From an uncultured Gammaproteobacteria bacterium (GTDB taxonomy: Bacteria; Pseudomonadota; Gammaproteobacteria; Magnimaribacterales; D2472), in assembly GCA_913050015.1 (NCBI GenBank), contig CAJXAZ010000009.1:1-28137 (forward strand): a stretch of 28,137 bases of DNA, given 5' to 3'. Shown piece after piece: positions 1 through 7,660 of this stretch. The stretch's first letter is position 1. Each line of letters begins with the position of its first letter. A model generated the notes under the pieces. That model did not search any database and was not told where the DNA came from. It saw only the letters and a list, made by a program, of their open reading frames with translations. The position numbers and the translations under genes are program-made.

Positions 1-710
1 AAACATTTAATAAAGAAGAAGAAAATCCAAAAGGCCCTTATTGGTTAGTTGATCCACTAGACGGAACTAGAGAATTTATTAATAAGTCTAAAGAATTTAC
101 CGTAAACATAGCTTTAATAGAAGATGCTGTTCCAATTTTTGGCATTATTGGAGCCCCAGCAACAGGAAAAATTTGGTCAGGTTCATTTTTCCAGCGCCCT
201 ACAAGAATGTATCGATTTGGTGCAATGTTCTTTTTTATAGGACCTTTTGCAATAATTCCTTGGTTTATTCAACACAGACGTTATGGACCTCATTCGATGA
301 CAAAAGAGATGGTTGGTGGAAAACTGGTTTATAAGGATGGCCCTATAAGATTGGTCATGAGCAAGAACCATCAGACAGATCATGACAAATCTTTCCTAGA
401 GTTCTTAAATAAAAAAGGTGTTTCTTATCAGGTAGTTGAGAAGGGCAGTTCTTTGAAATTGTGTGCTCTAGCAGACAATGAGGCTGATATTTATCCAAGG
501 TTTGGACCTACATGTGAATGGGATATCGCAGCTGGTCATGCATATCTCATCAGAAAAGGCGGAAGAGTATGTCAAATGAGTTCAGGAGAGCATTTAGCCT
601 ATTCAAAAAAAGATACTATCTTGAATCCATCCTTTGTAGGGTTCAGAAATACCTACTTAAAAGATAGATATATGCCACTTATAAGCGAATTTTATAAAAA
701 ATTGGTATAA
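1..710 (+). CDS. cysQ: 3'(2'),5'-bisphosphate nucleotidase CysQ (5' end outside window)
   Basis: Inositol-monophosphatase-superfamily enzyme that removes the 3' phosphate from PAP/PAPS, recycling the by-product of sulfate assimilation. The open frame runs from base 3 with no start inside the window, so the gene is truncated by the window edge; about 235 residues remain. The metal-binding signature DPLDGTREF lies at bases 51-77, followed by FTVNIALIEDAVPIFGIIGAP. The C-terminal part carries GSSLKLCALADNEADIYPRFGP and CEWDIAAGHA, the family's second metal and substrate motif, so the catalytic framework seems complete. Odd feature: between KIWSG and GPIRLVMSK there are about 30 more residues than I recall in E. 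coli CysQ, including a hydrophobic run around FGAMFFFIGPFAIIPWFI. An ATG at 207 exists inside this segment, but a start there would drop the DPLDGT motif. rpoH follows 56 bases downstream. Confidence 0.9.
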   Translation, partial: TFNKEEENPKGPYWLVDPLDGTREFINKSKEFTVNIALIEDAVPIFGIIGAPATGKIWSGSFFQRPTRMYRFGAMFFFIGPFAIIPWFIQHRRYGPHSMTKEMVGGKLVYKDGPIRLVMSKNHQTDHDKSFLEFLNKKGVSYQVVEKGSSLKLCALADNEADIYPRFGPTCEWDIAAGHAYLIRKGGRVCQMSSGEHLAYSKKDTILNPSFVGFRNTYLKDRYMPLISEFYKKLV

Positions 711-724
711 TTCCTTGATAAGAT

Positions 725-746
725 TAATTAACAATATAGTTAATTA
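725..746. repeat. 8-bp perfect inverted repeat upstream of rpoH
   Basis: The arms TAATTAAC (725-732) and GTTAATTA (739-746) are separated by AATATA, in the 56-base gap between cysQ and rpoH. There is no GC in the stem beyond one pair and no clean T run after it, so it is a poor intrinsic terminator. An operator for a dimeric regulator or a leader hairpin near the rpoH start is possible. In such AT-rich DNA an inverted repeat of this size could also be chance. Confidence 0.3.
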
Positions 747-766
747 TAAATAAAACGTATATATAA

Positions 767-1627
767 ATGGGAACACAGCTTCAGCCATCACAGCTTAATA
801 GTCCAGGAAAGGATATAGAATCCTATCTGTCCTCTGTGCATGCAATTCCTATTTTAACAAAAGAGCAAGAACAAGAATTAGCTATAAGGCTTTATGAAGA
901 AGATGATCTTGAAGCAGCAAGAATGTTAGTTATTCATCACCTTAGATTTGTAGTCCACATCGCAAGATCCTACCAAGGTTATGGTCTTCCTTTGGCTGAT
1001 ATTATTCAAGAAGGTAATGTCGGTTTAATGAAAGCAGTTGATAAATACGATCCTAACAGGGGTGTGAAGGTAGTCTCATTTGCAGTTCATTGGATAAAAG
1101 CAGAGATACATGAATATATTCTTAAGAACTGGAGATTGGTTAAAATTGCCACAACAAAAGCTCAAAGAAAATTATTTTTTAATCTTAGAAGTAAAAAGAA
1201 AACACTTGAATGGCTAACCAAGGAAGAAGCTGAAAAAATAGCTAAAGATCTAAATGTTGAAGTTAAGGATGTTTTGCATATGGAGAGCCGACTATCTTCA
1301 AATGACTCATCTTTTGATGGACCCTCATCCTCGGATGACGATGAAGATATGATGTCACCATCTCAATATCTTGAAGATAAGAGATATGATCCCGAAGTAT
1401 TAGTCGCTAATGCCGAAGCCCAAGAGGTAAATCACGACGGCCTGACAGAAGCTTTAAAAATGCTTGATGATAGAAGTAAAGATATTCTGCAAAGAAGATA
1501 TCTTTCTGATGACAAGGCCACACTGCATGATTTGGCTGATGAATATAATGTTTCAGCTGAAAGAATTCGTCAAATAGAAAGTGGTGCATTAAAAAAACTA
1601 AAAGCGTTTATGGTCACTGCTGCTTAA
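767..1627 (+). CDS. rpoH: RNA polymerase heat-shock sigma factor RpoH (sigma-32)
   Basis: Alternative sigma factor of the sigma-70 family that directs RNA polymerase to heat-shock promoters. It has 286 residues, close to the roughly 284 of E. coli RpoH. Region 2 is clear: LADIIQEGNVGLMKAVDKYD and VVSFAVHWIKAEIHEYILKN. It is followed by the RpoH-specific box QRKLFFNLR (about residues 133-141), which separates RpoH from RpoD and RpoS. The acidic, Ser-rich linker near SSSDDDEDMMSPSQYLEDK matches the family. Region 4 ends with STAERIRQIE-type sequence (seen here as VSAERIRQIESGALKKLKAF), the -35 recognition helix. The ATG at 767 has no obvious Shine-Dalgarno sequence but gives the full-length family N-terminus. 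trmB starts 16 bases downstream. Whether translation is temperature-controlled, as in enterics, cannot be judged; an inverted repeat sits just upstream. Confidence 0.97.
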   Translation: MGTQLQPSQLNSPGKDIESYLSSVHAIPILTKEQEQELAIRLYEEDDLEAARMLVIHHLRFVVHIARSYQGYGLPLADIIQEGNVGLMKAVDKYDPNRGVKVVSFAVHWIKAEIHEYILKNWRLVKIATTKAQRKLFFNLRSKKKTLEWLTKEEAEKIAKDLNVEVKDVLHMESRLSSNDSSFDGPSSSDDDEDMMSPSQYLEDKRYDPEVLVANAEAQEVNHDGLTEALKMLDDRSKDILQRRYLSDDKATLHDLADEYNVSAERIRQIESGALKKLKAFMVTAA

Positions 1628-1643
1628 GGCAGTCAAAAATTCA

Positions 1644-2288
1644 ATGCGTTATAAATTTCTTCCATCCTTTGTTACTAGGCGAGGCAGAATAACCCAAAGC
1701 CAAGAAAATAATCTTAATCATCTTTCAGATTATGAGATTACCAGCTACCAAGACATTCTCTCCTCCAAAGAAGGCTTCTCTAAATTAGTCTTAGAGATAG
1801 GCTTCGGTAATGGTGAAAATACCTTAAGGCTTGCTAGAAATAATCCCGATACTTTGTACATTGGTTCTGAGGTATATCAAGCCGGCATTGGATATCTTTT
1901 AGGTGAGGTTATAAAAGACGATATTAATAATATAAAAATTACCTCCGGAGATATAAGGCTATTATTTGAAGACATAAAAAGTCCAATCTTTGATGATGTC
2001 GTGGTTATTTGTCCTGATCCATGGCCAAAACTAAAACATCACAAAAGAAGAATGCTTAATGGAGAATTTTTGGAACTCATTCACCCAATTATTAAAAAAA
2101 ATGGAAATTTATTCATGTCTACTGATTGGGAGAATTATGCTGAATCTATAGGTGAGGCAATAAATGCTTCTAATGGGTATCAAAAACTAAATTCATCTAT
2201 TTATGAAAAATCTGAACTAACAAAATTTCAGAAAAGAGCTTTAGAAGAGGGTAGGGCCATATACACTTTTGCTCTTAAAACAATTTAG
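1644..2288 (+). CDS. trmB: tRNA (guanine-N7-)-methyltransferase TrmB
   Basis: SAM-dependent enzyme that makes m7G46 in the variable loop of tRNA. It has 214 residues, shorter than E. coli TrmB (about 239) because it lacks most of the N-terminal extension. The N-terminal motif VTRRGRITQSQ corresponds to the family's RxFVxRxGRxT(K/P)xQ. The SAM-binding loop is LEIGFGNGENT (about residues 50-60), the acidic pair is in GSEVYQAGIGYLL, and the diagnostic active-site motif is PDPWPKLKHHKRR (about 124-136), followed by STDWENYA. The gene follows rpoH closely on the same strand and overlaps the convergent hemW gene by 4 bases, leaving no room for a terminator between them. Confidence 0.96.
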   Translation: MRYKFLPSFVTRRGRITQSQENNLNHLSDYEITSYQDILSSKEGFSKLVLEIGFGNGENTLRLARNNPDTLYIGSEVYQAGIGYLLGEVIKDDINNIKITSGDIRLLFEDIKSPIFDDVVVICPDPWPKLKHHKRRMLNGEFLELIHPIIKKNGNLFMSTDWENYAESIGEAINASNGYQKLNSSIYEKSELTKFQKRALEEGRAIYTFALKTI

Positions 2289-3418
2289 TTGAATATATTT
2301 ACAGTGTCATTTAAAAACTTGTAACCCATATCAGTTGCTTTTAATCCATCTCTCTCCAAAAGGCTTGCTTTAATACCCCTTTCTAATTTGTCTTTAAAGC
2401 TGTCTTGAATATAAATATTATTATTTTTTATATCATCAAAAGAGAGGCCTGATTTAACTCTCAAAAGATTCATTGCCAAGTCTAAGTCATAACCTTCGGG
2501 CGTAATAATTGTATCTACGGTCTTCGATGGATCAAGAATATAAGAAGCTACTTTTTTTAGTTTAACCATTCGCTTAATAAGGTCCTTGGTAGTTATCTTG
2601 CCATGAGCTCCCGGACCAAGACCTAAGTAATCCCCATACATCCAATAATTCATATTGTGTTTACTTTGTCTTCCATTACGAGCCCAAGATGAAACCTCAT
2701 ATTGAAATAATTGATTTTTATTAAGTATATTTTTTGCTTCAAGCTCCATTGACTCAACCAATTGTTCAGACGGTAGACGCAATTCCTTTTTATAAAAAAT
2801 AGTATTTGGCTCTATAGTCAATTGGTACAAAGATAAATGGTCAATATCATAGTCACAAAAAATCTTAAGATCGCTAGTTAATGAGTCTAGGTTCTGATCC
2901 ATGATTCCATATATAAGGTCAATCGTTGTATCAATTGACTTCATATTAGATGCAAGGTTTATGGCATTAAATGAGTCTTCAGATTTATGATTTCTCTCAA
3001 GACTAGATAATGTTTTTTGATCAAAACTCTGTATGCCAATTGAAACTCTGTTAATTCCTGCAGTAACAAGATCATTTAAGTAGTCTTTAGTGACTTCTTT
3101 TGGATTTAGTTCAAAGTTAATCTCACATTCATCTTTTAACAGCTCCTCGTTTCTTAATTTATTAATTAGTTGCTCGATAATTTTTACCGAAACAAGAGAA
3201 GGTGTGCCGCCTCCGAAATAAACAGAGGTAAACTTTCTATCATTAATATAGTGTGAGGATTGATCTAGATCTTCAATAATGGCCTTCAGAAGGAGCTCCT
3301 CATCACCATCCTTTTTATTTATTTCAATATTAAAATCACAATAAGGACACTTTTTCTCACACCAAGGAAAATGAATATAAAGTGAGAGAGGTGATTTGTT
3401 AGGATCTATCTTTATCAA
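2285..3418 (-). CDS. hemW: HemW, radical SAM heme chaperone (HemN-like, formerly YggW)
   Basis: Radical SAM protein of the HemN family that binds heme and an iron-sulfur cluster; it is thought to insert heme into respiratory enzymes and is not a coproporphyrinogen dehydrogenase. It has 377 residues, like E. coli HemW. The cluster motif CxxxCxxC is Cys20, Cys24, Cys27 in FPWCEKKCPYCDF, followed by YFGGGTPS (SAM-binding glycines). HNMNYW gives the HNxxYW heme-binding motif that distinguishes HemW from true HemN. The HemN C-terminal domain covers roughly the last 75 residues. The only start giving the family N-terminus is TTG at 3418; no ATG precedes the Cys motif. The gene overlaps the end of rdgB by 20 bases and is the last gene of the ten-gene minus-strand string. 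Confidence 0.95.
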   Translation of the reverse strand: MIKIDPNKSPLSLYIHFPWCEKKCPYCDFNIEINKKDGDEELLLKAIIEDLDQSSHYINDRKFTSVYFGGGTPSLVSVKIIEQLINKLRNEELLKDECEINFELNPKEVTKDYLNDLVTAGINRVSIGIQSFDQKTLSSLERNHKSEDSFNAINLASNMKSIDTTIDLIYGIMDQNLDSLTSDLKIFCDYDIDHLSLYQLTIEPNTIFYKKELRLPSEQLVESMELEAKNILNKNQLFQYEVSSWARNGRQSKHNMNYWMYGDYLGLGPGAHGKITTKDLIKRMVKLKKVASYILDPSKTVDTIITPEGYDLDLAMNLLRVKSGLSFDDIKNNNIYIQDSFKDKLERGIKASLLERDGLKATDMGYKFLNDTVNIFN

Positions 3419-4001
3419 GTTCTTTTAAAAATAATTGAGCAGCAATTGCTCTATGGCTAATTTTATTTTTTACCCCAACCTCTAAAGATGCCATGGAAAT
3501 ATCAAGTTCATCTGGATAGAATATTTTATCGTAACCAAAACCTCCATCACCAGAGCTATGAACAGATACTCTGCCATGTATTTTGCCTAATGAAAATATT
3601 GGCATAGGATCCTCAGGCGAATGAACCCCAACTAGAACACAAACATAATAAGCTGAAGCTGATTCAAGATTAAGATTTTTAAGTTCTGCAATTATCTTGT
3701 TCCTATTTTCTAGATCAGACGCTCCATCTTTTGCATATCTAGCAGAATAGATACCAGGCTCAAAGTTTAATGCAGGCACAACGAGACCAGAGTCATCAGC
3801 AATTGAAAATAGTCCAGAATTTCTTGATCCATGCCTTGCTTTGATTAAGGCATTTTCAAAAAAAGTAGCACCATCCTCAATAGCATCCTCAATATCTAAT
3901 GTGGATTGAGATATTAATTCATAGTTATTAAAAATATCATTGAACTCTTTTAACTTGCCTTTATTAGAAGTCGCAAGAAGAATTTTTCTATTTTCTTCCA
4001 A
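3399..4001 (-). CDS. rdgB: RdgB/HAM1 non-canonical purine NTP pyrophosphatase
   Basis: House-cleaning enzyme that hydrolyses dITP, ITP and XTP to monophosphates, keeping deaminated purines out of DNA and RNA. Family motifs: ILLATSNKGKLKEF at the N-terminus (Ser/Asn/Lys phosphate contacts), IADDSGLVVPAL with the catalytic Asp pair, PGIYSARYA, FGYDKIFYP and KNKISHRAIA near the C-terminus. I place the start at TTG 4001 because GAAGGAG lies 9 bases upstream (4011-4017 on the complement), giving 200 residues against about 197 in E. coli. Another TTG at 4025 would add 8 residues but would put this ribosome binding site inside the gene; there is no usable ATG. The gene overlaps metW by 14 bases and hemW by 20. 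Confidence 0.94.
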   Translation of the reverse strand: MEENRKILLATSNKGKLKEFNDIFNNYELISQSTLDIEDAIEDGATFFENALIKARHGSRNSGLFSIADDSGLVVPALNFEPGIYSARYAKDGASDLENRNKIIAELKNLNLESASAYYVCVLVGVHSPEDPMPIFSLGKIHGRVSVHSSGDGGFGYDKIFYPDELDISMASLEVGVKNKISHRAIAAQLFLKELDKDRS

Positions 4002-4584
4002 GTAAGTACACTCCTTCTGATGCAAACATATTTGGCATTACTGAAGCCAGCAAGCCTTTTTTATTTGAGCTATTAAGAAATATCCTTTCATCAATTATAA
4101 AACCTGCATCAGAGCATAGCTCTTCAAAGTCATTGATAGTGCAAAGATGAAGGTTCTCAGTCTCATACCAGCTTGAAGGAAGGCTCGGAGTTACAGGCAT
4201 TTTCCCTGCCAAAAGAGCTAATCTACATCTCCAATATCCAAAGTTTGGAAGAGTAACTATGCATTTATTTGAAAGTTTTAACATTCGGCGCATTGCTATG
4301 TTTGGATTTTTTAAACATTGGATGGAGCTAGCCATGATTGCTATATCAAAATTAGATAATTCAAAATCTTGAATACCTTCATCTATATCCTTTTCAACTA
4401 CTGATATGCCTTTTTCAATGCATTGAGCAATCATTTGATGATCAATCTCCACACCATAACCACAAATATTTTTTGTATCGATCAAATCTTTAAGTAAAGA
4501 GCCATCACCACAACCAAAATCAATAACTTTGCTTTGAGAAGGAACCCAATCCCTGATAATTTTTGATATTTCTATAGCCATCAT
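3988..4584 (-). CDS. metW: MetW, methionine biosynthesis methyltransferase-like protein
   Basis: Class I SAM-methyltransferase-fold protein found beside metX; it is thought to be needed for, or to assist, homoserine acylation by MetX in proteobacteria, though its exact chemistry is not settled. It has 198 residues. The SAM-binding glycine loop is VIDFGCGDGSLL (about residues 20-31), followed by GYGVEID, and the hallmark MetW sequence NFGYWRCRLALLAGKMPVT with WYETENLHLCTINDFEELC. The ATG at 4584 overlaps the metX stop codon as ATGA, so the pair is probably translationally coupled. The 3' end overlaps rdgB by 14 bases. Confidence 0.95.
   Translation of the reverse strand: MMAIEISKIIRDWVPSQSKVIDFGCGDGSLLKDLIDTKNICGYGVEIDHQMIAQCIEKGISVVEKDIDEGIQDFELSNFDIAIMASSIQCLKNPNIAMRRMLKLSNKCIVTLPNFGYWRCRLALLAGKMPVTPSLPSSWYETENLHLCTINDFEELCSDAGFIIDERIFLNSSNKKGLLASVMPNMFASEGVYLLGRK
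4011..4017 (-). promoter_or_regulatory. Strong Shine-Dalgarno sequence deciding the rdgB TTG start
   Basis: On the minus strand this reads GAAGGAG, followed by 9 bases and then TTG at 4001-3999. It lies inside the last codons of metW, so metW translation runs through it. It is one of the clearest Shine-Dalgarno sequences in a window where most genes have weak or none, and it supports the non-ATG start of rdgB over the upstream TTG at 4025. Confidence 0.6.
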
Positions 4585-5675
4585 GATTGTATAAACGTTT
4601 TAATAATATTTTCATATCTCGAAGAGGCAAATAGAAAGCTGTCATGGCCCTGCTCACCATCAAGGGTTACATAGGAGCAAGAAACATTTACATTCATTGC
4701 TGCTAACTGAATCTCCCTTCCTCTTTTTGGAGGGTAAAGCCAATCCGTTTCAAAGCCAATAATTAAAAGCTTAGCCTTTATACATTCCAGAGCTTTTTCT
4801 AAGTCCCCAGAAAAGCTACTTGCCGCATCATAACTATCCATTGCTTTCGTCATTAGAATATAGCTATTTGCATCAAAGGAGTTTGAAAATTTCTCTCCTT
4901 TGTATTGCAAATAGTTTTCAACTTCAAAGTCTACATCTCCACCAACTTTTGAAGTTATGTCTTGAAATTTTCTTCCAAATTTTAAGTCCATATGCTTCTC
5001 TGAAAGATAGGTCACATGTCCAAGCATACGCGCAGTTTTCAGACCGCCTTTGGGCTTAACATCATGTTTTAGATAGTCGCCATCATAAAAATTTACATCT
5101 TTTCTTATCGACTCTCGAGCAACTTCATTCATCGCTATATTTTGAGTGCTTGATCGTGCAGCAGCAGCAAAAATACCAGATTTTTCTAGACTATCAGGAA
5201 AAGAGAGAGCCCATTGAAGAGCTTGCATTCCGCCTAGGCTACCTCCAGCTACTAATTTCCATTTATCGATGCCCAGGTAATCAGCAAGCATCTTTTGACT
5301 ATTTACCCAGTCAATGACTGAGACAAGAGGAAAATCTCTTCCGTAGCTTTCATTTGTTTCAGGATTGATGCTAGTGGGTCCTGTTGAGCCAGAGCATCCG
5401 CCTAAGTTATTACAGCAAACCACAAAATATTTATCAGTATCAATTGCTTTACTTGGACCAATTAACTGATCCCACCAGCCTGAAATGTCTTCATTTTCAC
5501 TAACACCTGCAGCATGATGATTTCCAGAAAAAGCATGACATACTAAAATACCATTAGACTTTTCTTCATTAAGCTCGCCATAAGTCTCAACCATTAAATC
5601 AAACATTGATAACTTAGAGCCCGATGTAAGCTCCATACCTTCTTTAAAGTGGACTAATTCTGTTTTTATTTTCAT
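4581..5675 (-). CDS. metX: MetX homoserine O-acyltransferase (acetyl or succinyl)
   Basis: Alpha/beta-hydrolase enzyme that transfers an acyl group from acyl-CoA to the hydroxyl of homoserine, the committed step of methionine synthesis. It has 364 residues, typical of the family. The nucleophile elbow GGSLGGMQ puts the catalytic Ser at residue 146; the other triad members fit Asp311 in FETDWLYPP and His344 in GEQGHDSF. GGCSGSTGPTSINP and YGRDFP are strong MetX signatures. Whether it uses acetyl-CoA or succinyl-CoA cannot be told from the name alone: many gammaproteobacterial MetX proteins paired with MetW are succinyltransferases. It overlaps yggT upstream and metW downstream by 4 bases each (ATGA). 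Confidence 0.95.
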   Translation of the reverse strand: MKIKTELVHFKEGMELTSGSKLSMFDLMVETYGELNEEKSNGILVCHAFSGNHHAAGVSENEDISGWWDQLIGPSKAIDTDKYFVVCCNNLGGCSGSTGPTSINPETNESYGRDFPLVSVIDWVNSQKMLADYLGIDKWKLVAGGSLGGMQALQWALSFPDSLEKSGIFAAAARSSTQNIAMNEVARESIRKDVNFYDGDYLKHDVKPKGGLKTARMLGHVTYLSEKHMDLKFGRKFQDITSKVGGDVDFEVENYLQYKGEKFSNSFDANSYILMTKAMDSYDAASSFSGDLEKALECIKAKLLIIGFETDWLYPPKRGREIQLAAMNVNVSCSYVTLDGEQGHDSFLFASSRYENIIKTFIQS

Positions 5676-6196
5676 ATTATAAAACGTAAAAAACTAGCCA
5701 ATAGGATCTCAATTTGTCTTATTAAAATTAAGGCAACTAATGGTGAAAAATCAAGACCGCCAAAAGCAGGAATAAACCTTCTTATTGGTTCTAAAGCCTT
5801 TGAAGATATCTCTTCTACTAATTGGAAGAACGGATGATTATTTCCAGGGGATACCCAGCTCAAGATTACAGATCCAATAAGAGCAAAAAATATTATTCTA
5901 AAAATAGTATTTATTGTTTCTGCAATAGCGATCAAGCCCAAAATAACTTCGTCATACTGACCTGAATACATCAAGTACAGACTAATAAAATTTAGGAAGG
6001 AGGCTATTATAAATATCATATAAAGCTGGTTACTAAAAATAGAAATTTTGGATATAGGCTTGTAGAAAGCAATAAATCTTTTGACGATTGGATTGAAGTA
6101 ATCTACTTTTAATATATTAAAGACGAACAATATAACAAATGCATAGCTTGCCACGCCAATAGCTATATTTATAAGTTCTGTAACATTAGGATTCAT
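5672..6196 (-). CDS. YggT family integral membrane protein
   Basis: Small membrane protein of the YggT family, 174 residues (E. coli YggT is about 188). It contains the two tandem YggT repeats: an N-terminal part with membrane segments near residues 10-30 and 55-85, and a C-terminal part with IFRIIFFALIGSVILSWVSP followed by NHPFFQLVEEISSKALEPIRRFIP and DFSPLVALILIRQIEILL. The SWVxPxxxNP-like and EPIRRxIPxxxGxDxSPL patterns are diagnostic. The molecular role is not established; relatives have been linked to osmotic tolerance and to cell-shape or division genes. Its place between proC and metX is conserved in gammaproteobacteria, as in Pseudomonas. The start overlaps proC by 11 bases and the end overlaps metX by 4. 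Confidence 0.92.
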   Translation of the reverse strand: MNPNVTELINIAIGVASYAFVILFVFNILKVDYFNPIVKRFIAFYKPISKISIFSNQLYMIFIIASFLNFISLYLMYSGQYDEVILGLIAIAETINTIFRIIFFALIGSVILSWVSPGNNHPFFQLVEEISSKALEPIRRFIPAFGGLDFSPLVALILIRQIEILLASFLRFII

Positions 6197-6977
6197 TTGA
6201 TATCTCTTTTGATCTTTTTATTGCTGCAATAATACCTTTTTCAAAAGAATTTAATACTTTTAAAGATTTAAATTCCTTGATCCCAGCCTCGGTAGTTCCT
6301 TTTTTTGAAGCTACTGTTTCAATCAACTCGTCCATACTCAAATTATTTCTTGATGACAGGCTAACGCCCTCGATAAGGTTTCCTATTATCTCATTAGTTT
6401 TCTTGATATCACCATCACACATCTTTAGGATTCTTTTTTCATAAACTTTAAGTAAATAGAAGAAATAAGCAGGACCGCTTCCTATCAACCCGGTGAAGTC
6501 ATCCATCTTACTTTCTTTATCTAGTTCTAAAATAATACCAACTTTTGAAAAGATATTTTTTGCTTTCTTAAATGATGCATTTGAAGATGAGATATTTAAA
6601 AGAGCAGTATTTGCTTTATTGAATTCCGCTGCTGTATTAGGCATGCCCCTTATCAACTCTGCATTATTTGCTATTGATAGGTATTTCTTAGATTTAATTC
6701 CTGCTACTAAGGAGATTATTTTAGGCTTGTTGTAATTGATGCATATTTCAGCATATGCACTTAGTGCATCTTTTGGTTTTACAGCAAGAATAAAAAATTC
6801 AACATCAAATTTTTTCTCTAAAGAAAATTCCTTAATACCAATTTTATTTAGTATTTCTTTATTTTTTATATTTCGATCTATGTATAAAATATCTTGCTTC
6901 TTAACTCCGCTAGAAATTAAACCTTTTATATTAGCTTGAGCAATATTCCCACCACCATAAAATACTATTTTTTTCAT
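6186..6977 (-). CDS. proC: Pyrroline-5-carboxylate reductase ProC
   Basis: Cytoplasmic NAD(P)H-dependent reductase that makes L-proline from 1-pyrroline-5-carboxylate, the last step of proline synthesis. It has 263 residues, close to E. coli ProC (269). The Rossmann loop is YGGGNIAQA (residues 7-15). RGMPNTAAEFNKANTALL is the conserved substrate-side motif, GLIGSGPAYFFYLL starts the dimerisation domain, and ASKKGTTEAGI holds the C-terminal active-site signature. It is coupled to yggS upstream by an ATGA overlap and overlaps yggT by 11 bases. Proline synthesis is probably not specifically regulated here, since the gene is buried in a housekeeping string. Confidence 0.96.
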   Translation of the reverse strand: MKKIVFYGGGNIAQANIKGLISSGVKKQDILYIDRNIKNKEILNKIGIKEFSLEKKFDVEFFILAVKPKDALSAYAEICINYNKPKIISLVAGIKSKKYLSIANNAELIRGMPNTAAEFNKANTALLNISSSNASFKKAKNIFSKVGIILELDKESKMDDFTGLIGSGPAYFFYLLKVYEKRILKMCDGDIKKTNEIIGNLIEGVSLSSRNNLSMDELIETVASKKGTTEAGIKEFKSLKVLNSFEKGIIAAIKRSKEISNES

Positions 6978-7660
6978 AACCTTTTCCCAAAAATAAGTTC
7001 GCCAATCCTAAGCATATTTGATCCACATTTAATGGCCATTTGAAAGTCTGATGTAGTGCCCATAGAGAGGTAGGAGGCATGCGGATATAACTTAACTAAT
7101 TTATCATGCAGGTCTTTCGATAGCCTCATCATTGATTTAGTTTCCTCAATATCATCTGTTAGCTTTGGAAGAACCATTATTCCTCTTAAGTTAATACTCT
7201 TCGAATCCTCAACAAGTTTAGCAAAATTTTCCATCTCAGCAGGAGCAATACCACTTTTTGAAGATTCATTAGATATATTAATTTGTATAAGCCCGTTTAT
7301 AGTCTTGTTGAGAACACCGCATTGGTCATTTAATTTTACAACAACACTTTCTCTATCTAATGAATGAACCCAGTGAGCATGCTTTGCGATTATCTTAATT
7401 TTATTAGATTGAATGGGTCCAATAAAATGCCAGAAAATATTCTCATGAGCCAGCTCTTCTGATTTCTCTTGAAGCTCCTGGGAATAATTTTCACCAAAGT
7501 TTGTAACTCCAATTTTTATAACTGACTTAATATGATCTAAACTCTTTCTCTTAGAAACAGCTATTAATAGAATATCTTTAGAGTTAATTCCAGACGAATC
7601 ACATGCAAGTTCAATACTTGAATTAACAATTTCTAAATTATTTTCTAGCTCTTTTTGCAT
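6974..7660 (-). CDS. yggS: YggS/PLPBP family pyridoxal 5'-phosphate homeostasis protein
   Basis: Fold-type III PLP-binding protein without known enzymatic activity that buffers free PLP; loss in other bacteria disturbs B6 and amino-acid pools. It has 228 residues, the usual length. The PLP-binding Lys is residue 37 in LIAVSKRK. Further family motifs are FGENYSQELQEK, FWHFIGPIQSNK, VHSLDR, INISNESSKSGI and a C-terminal LSMGTTSDFQMAIKCGSNMLRIG, which keeps the phosphate-binding pattern SMGxxxDxxxAIxxGsxxxRIG. The ATG at 7660 overlaps the end of the SPOR gene by 16 bases, and its stop overlaps proC as ATGA. The pairing with proC is widespread and fits a link between PLP and amino-acid metabolism. 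Confidence 0.95.
   Translation of the reverse strand: MQKELENNLEIVNSSIELACDSSGINSKDILLIAVSKRKSLDHIKSVIKIGVTNFGENYSQELQEKSEELAHENIFWHFIGPIQSNKIKIIAKHAHWVHSLDRESVVVKLNDQCGVLNKTINGLIQINISNESSKSGIAPAEMENFAKLVEDSKSINLRGIMVLPKLTDDIEETKSMMRLSKDLHDKLVKLYPHASYLSMGTTSDFQMAIKCGSNMLRIGELIFGKRL

Noticed and set aside
6493..6939. Two adjacent plus-strand open frames (80 and 67 codons) opposite proC
   Set aside because: Both lie antisense within a well-supported proC, with no ribosome binding site or family resemblance.
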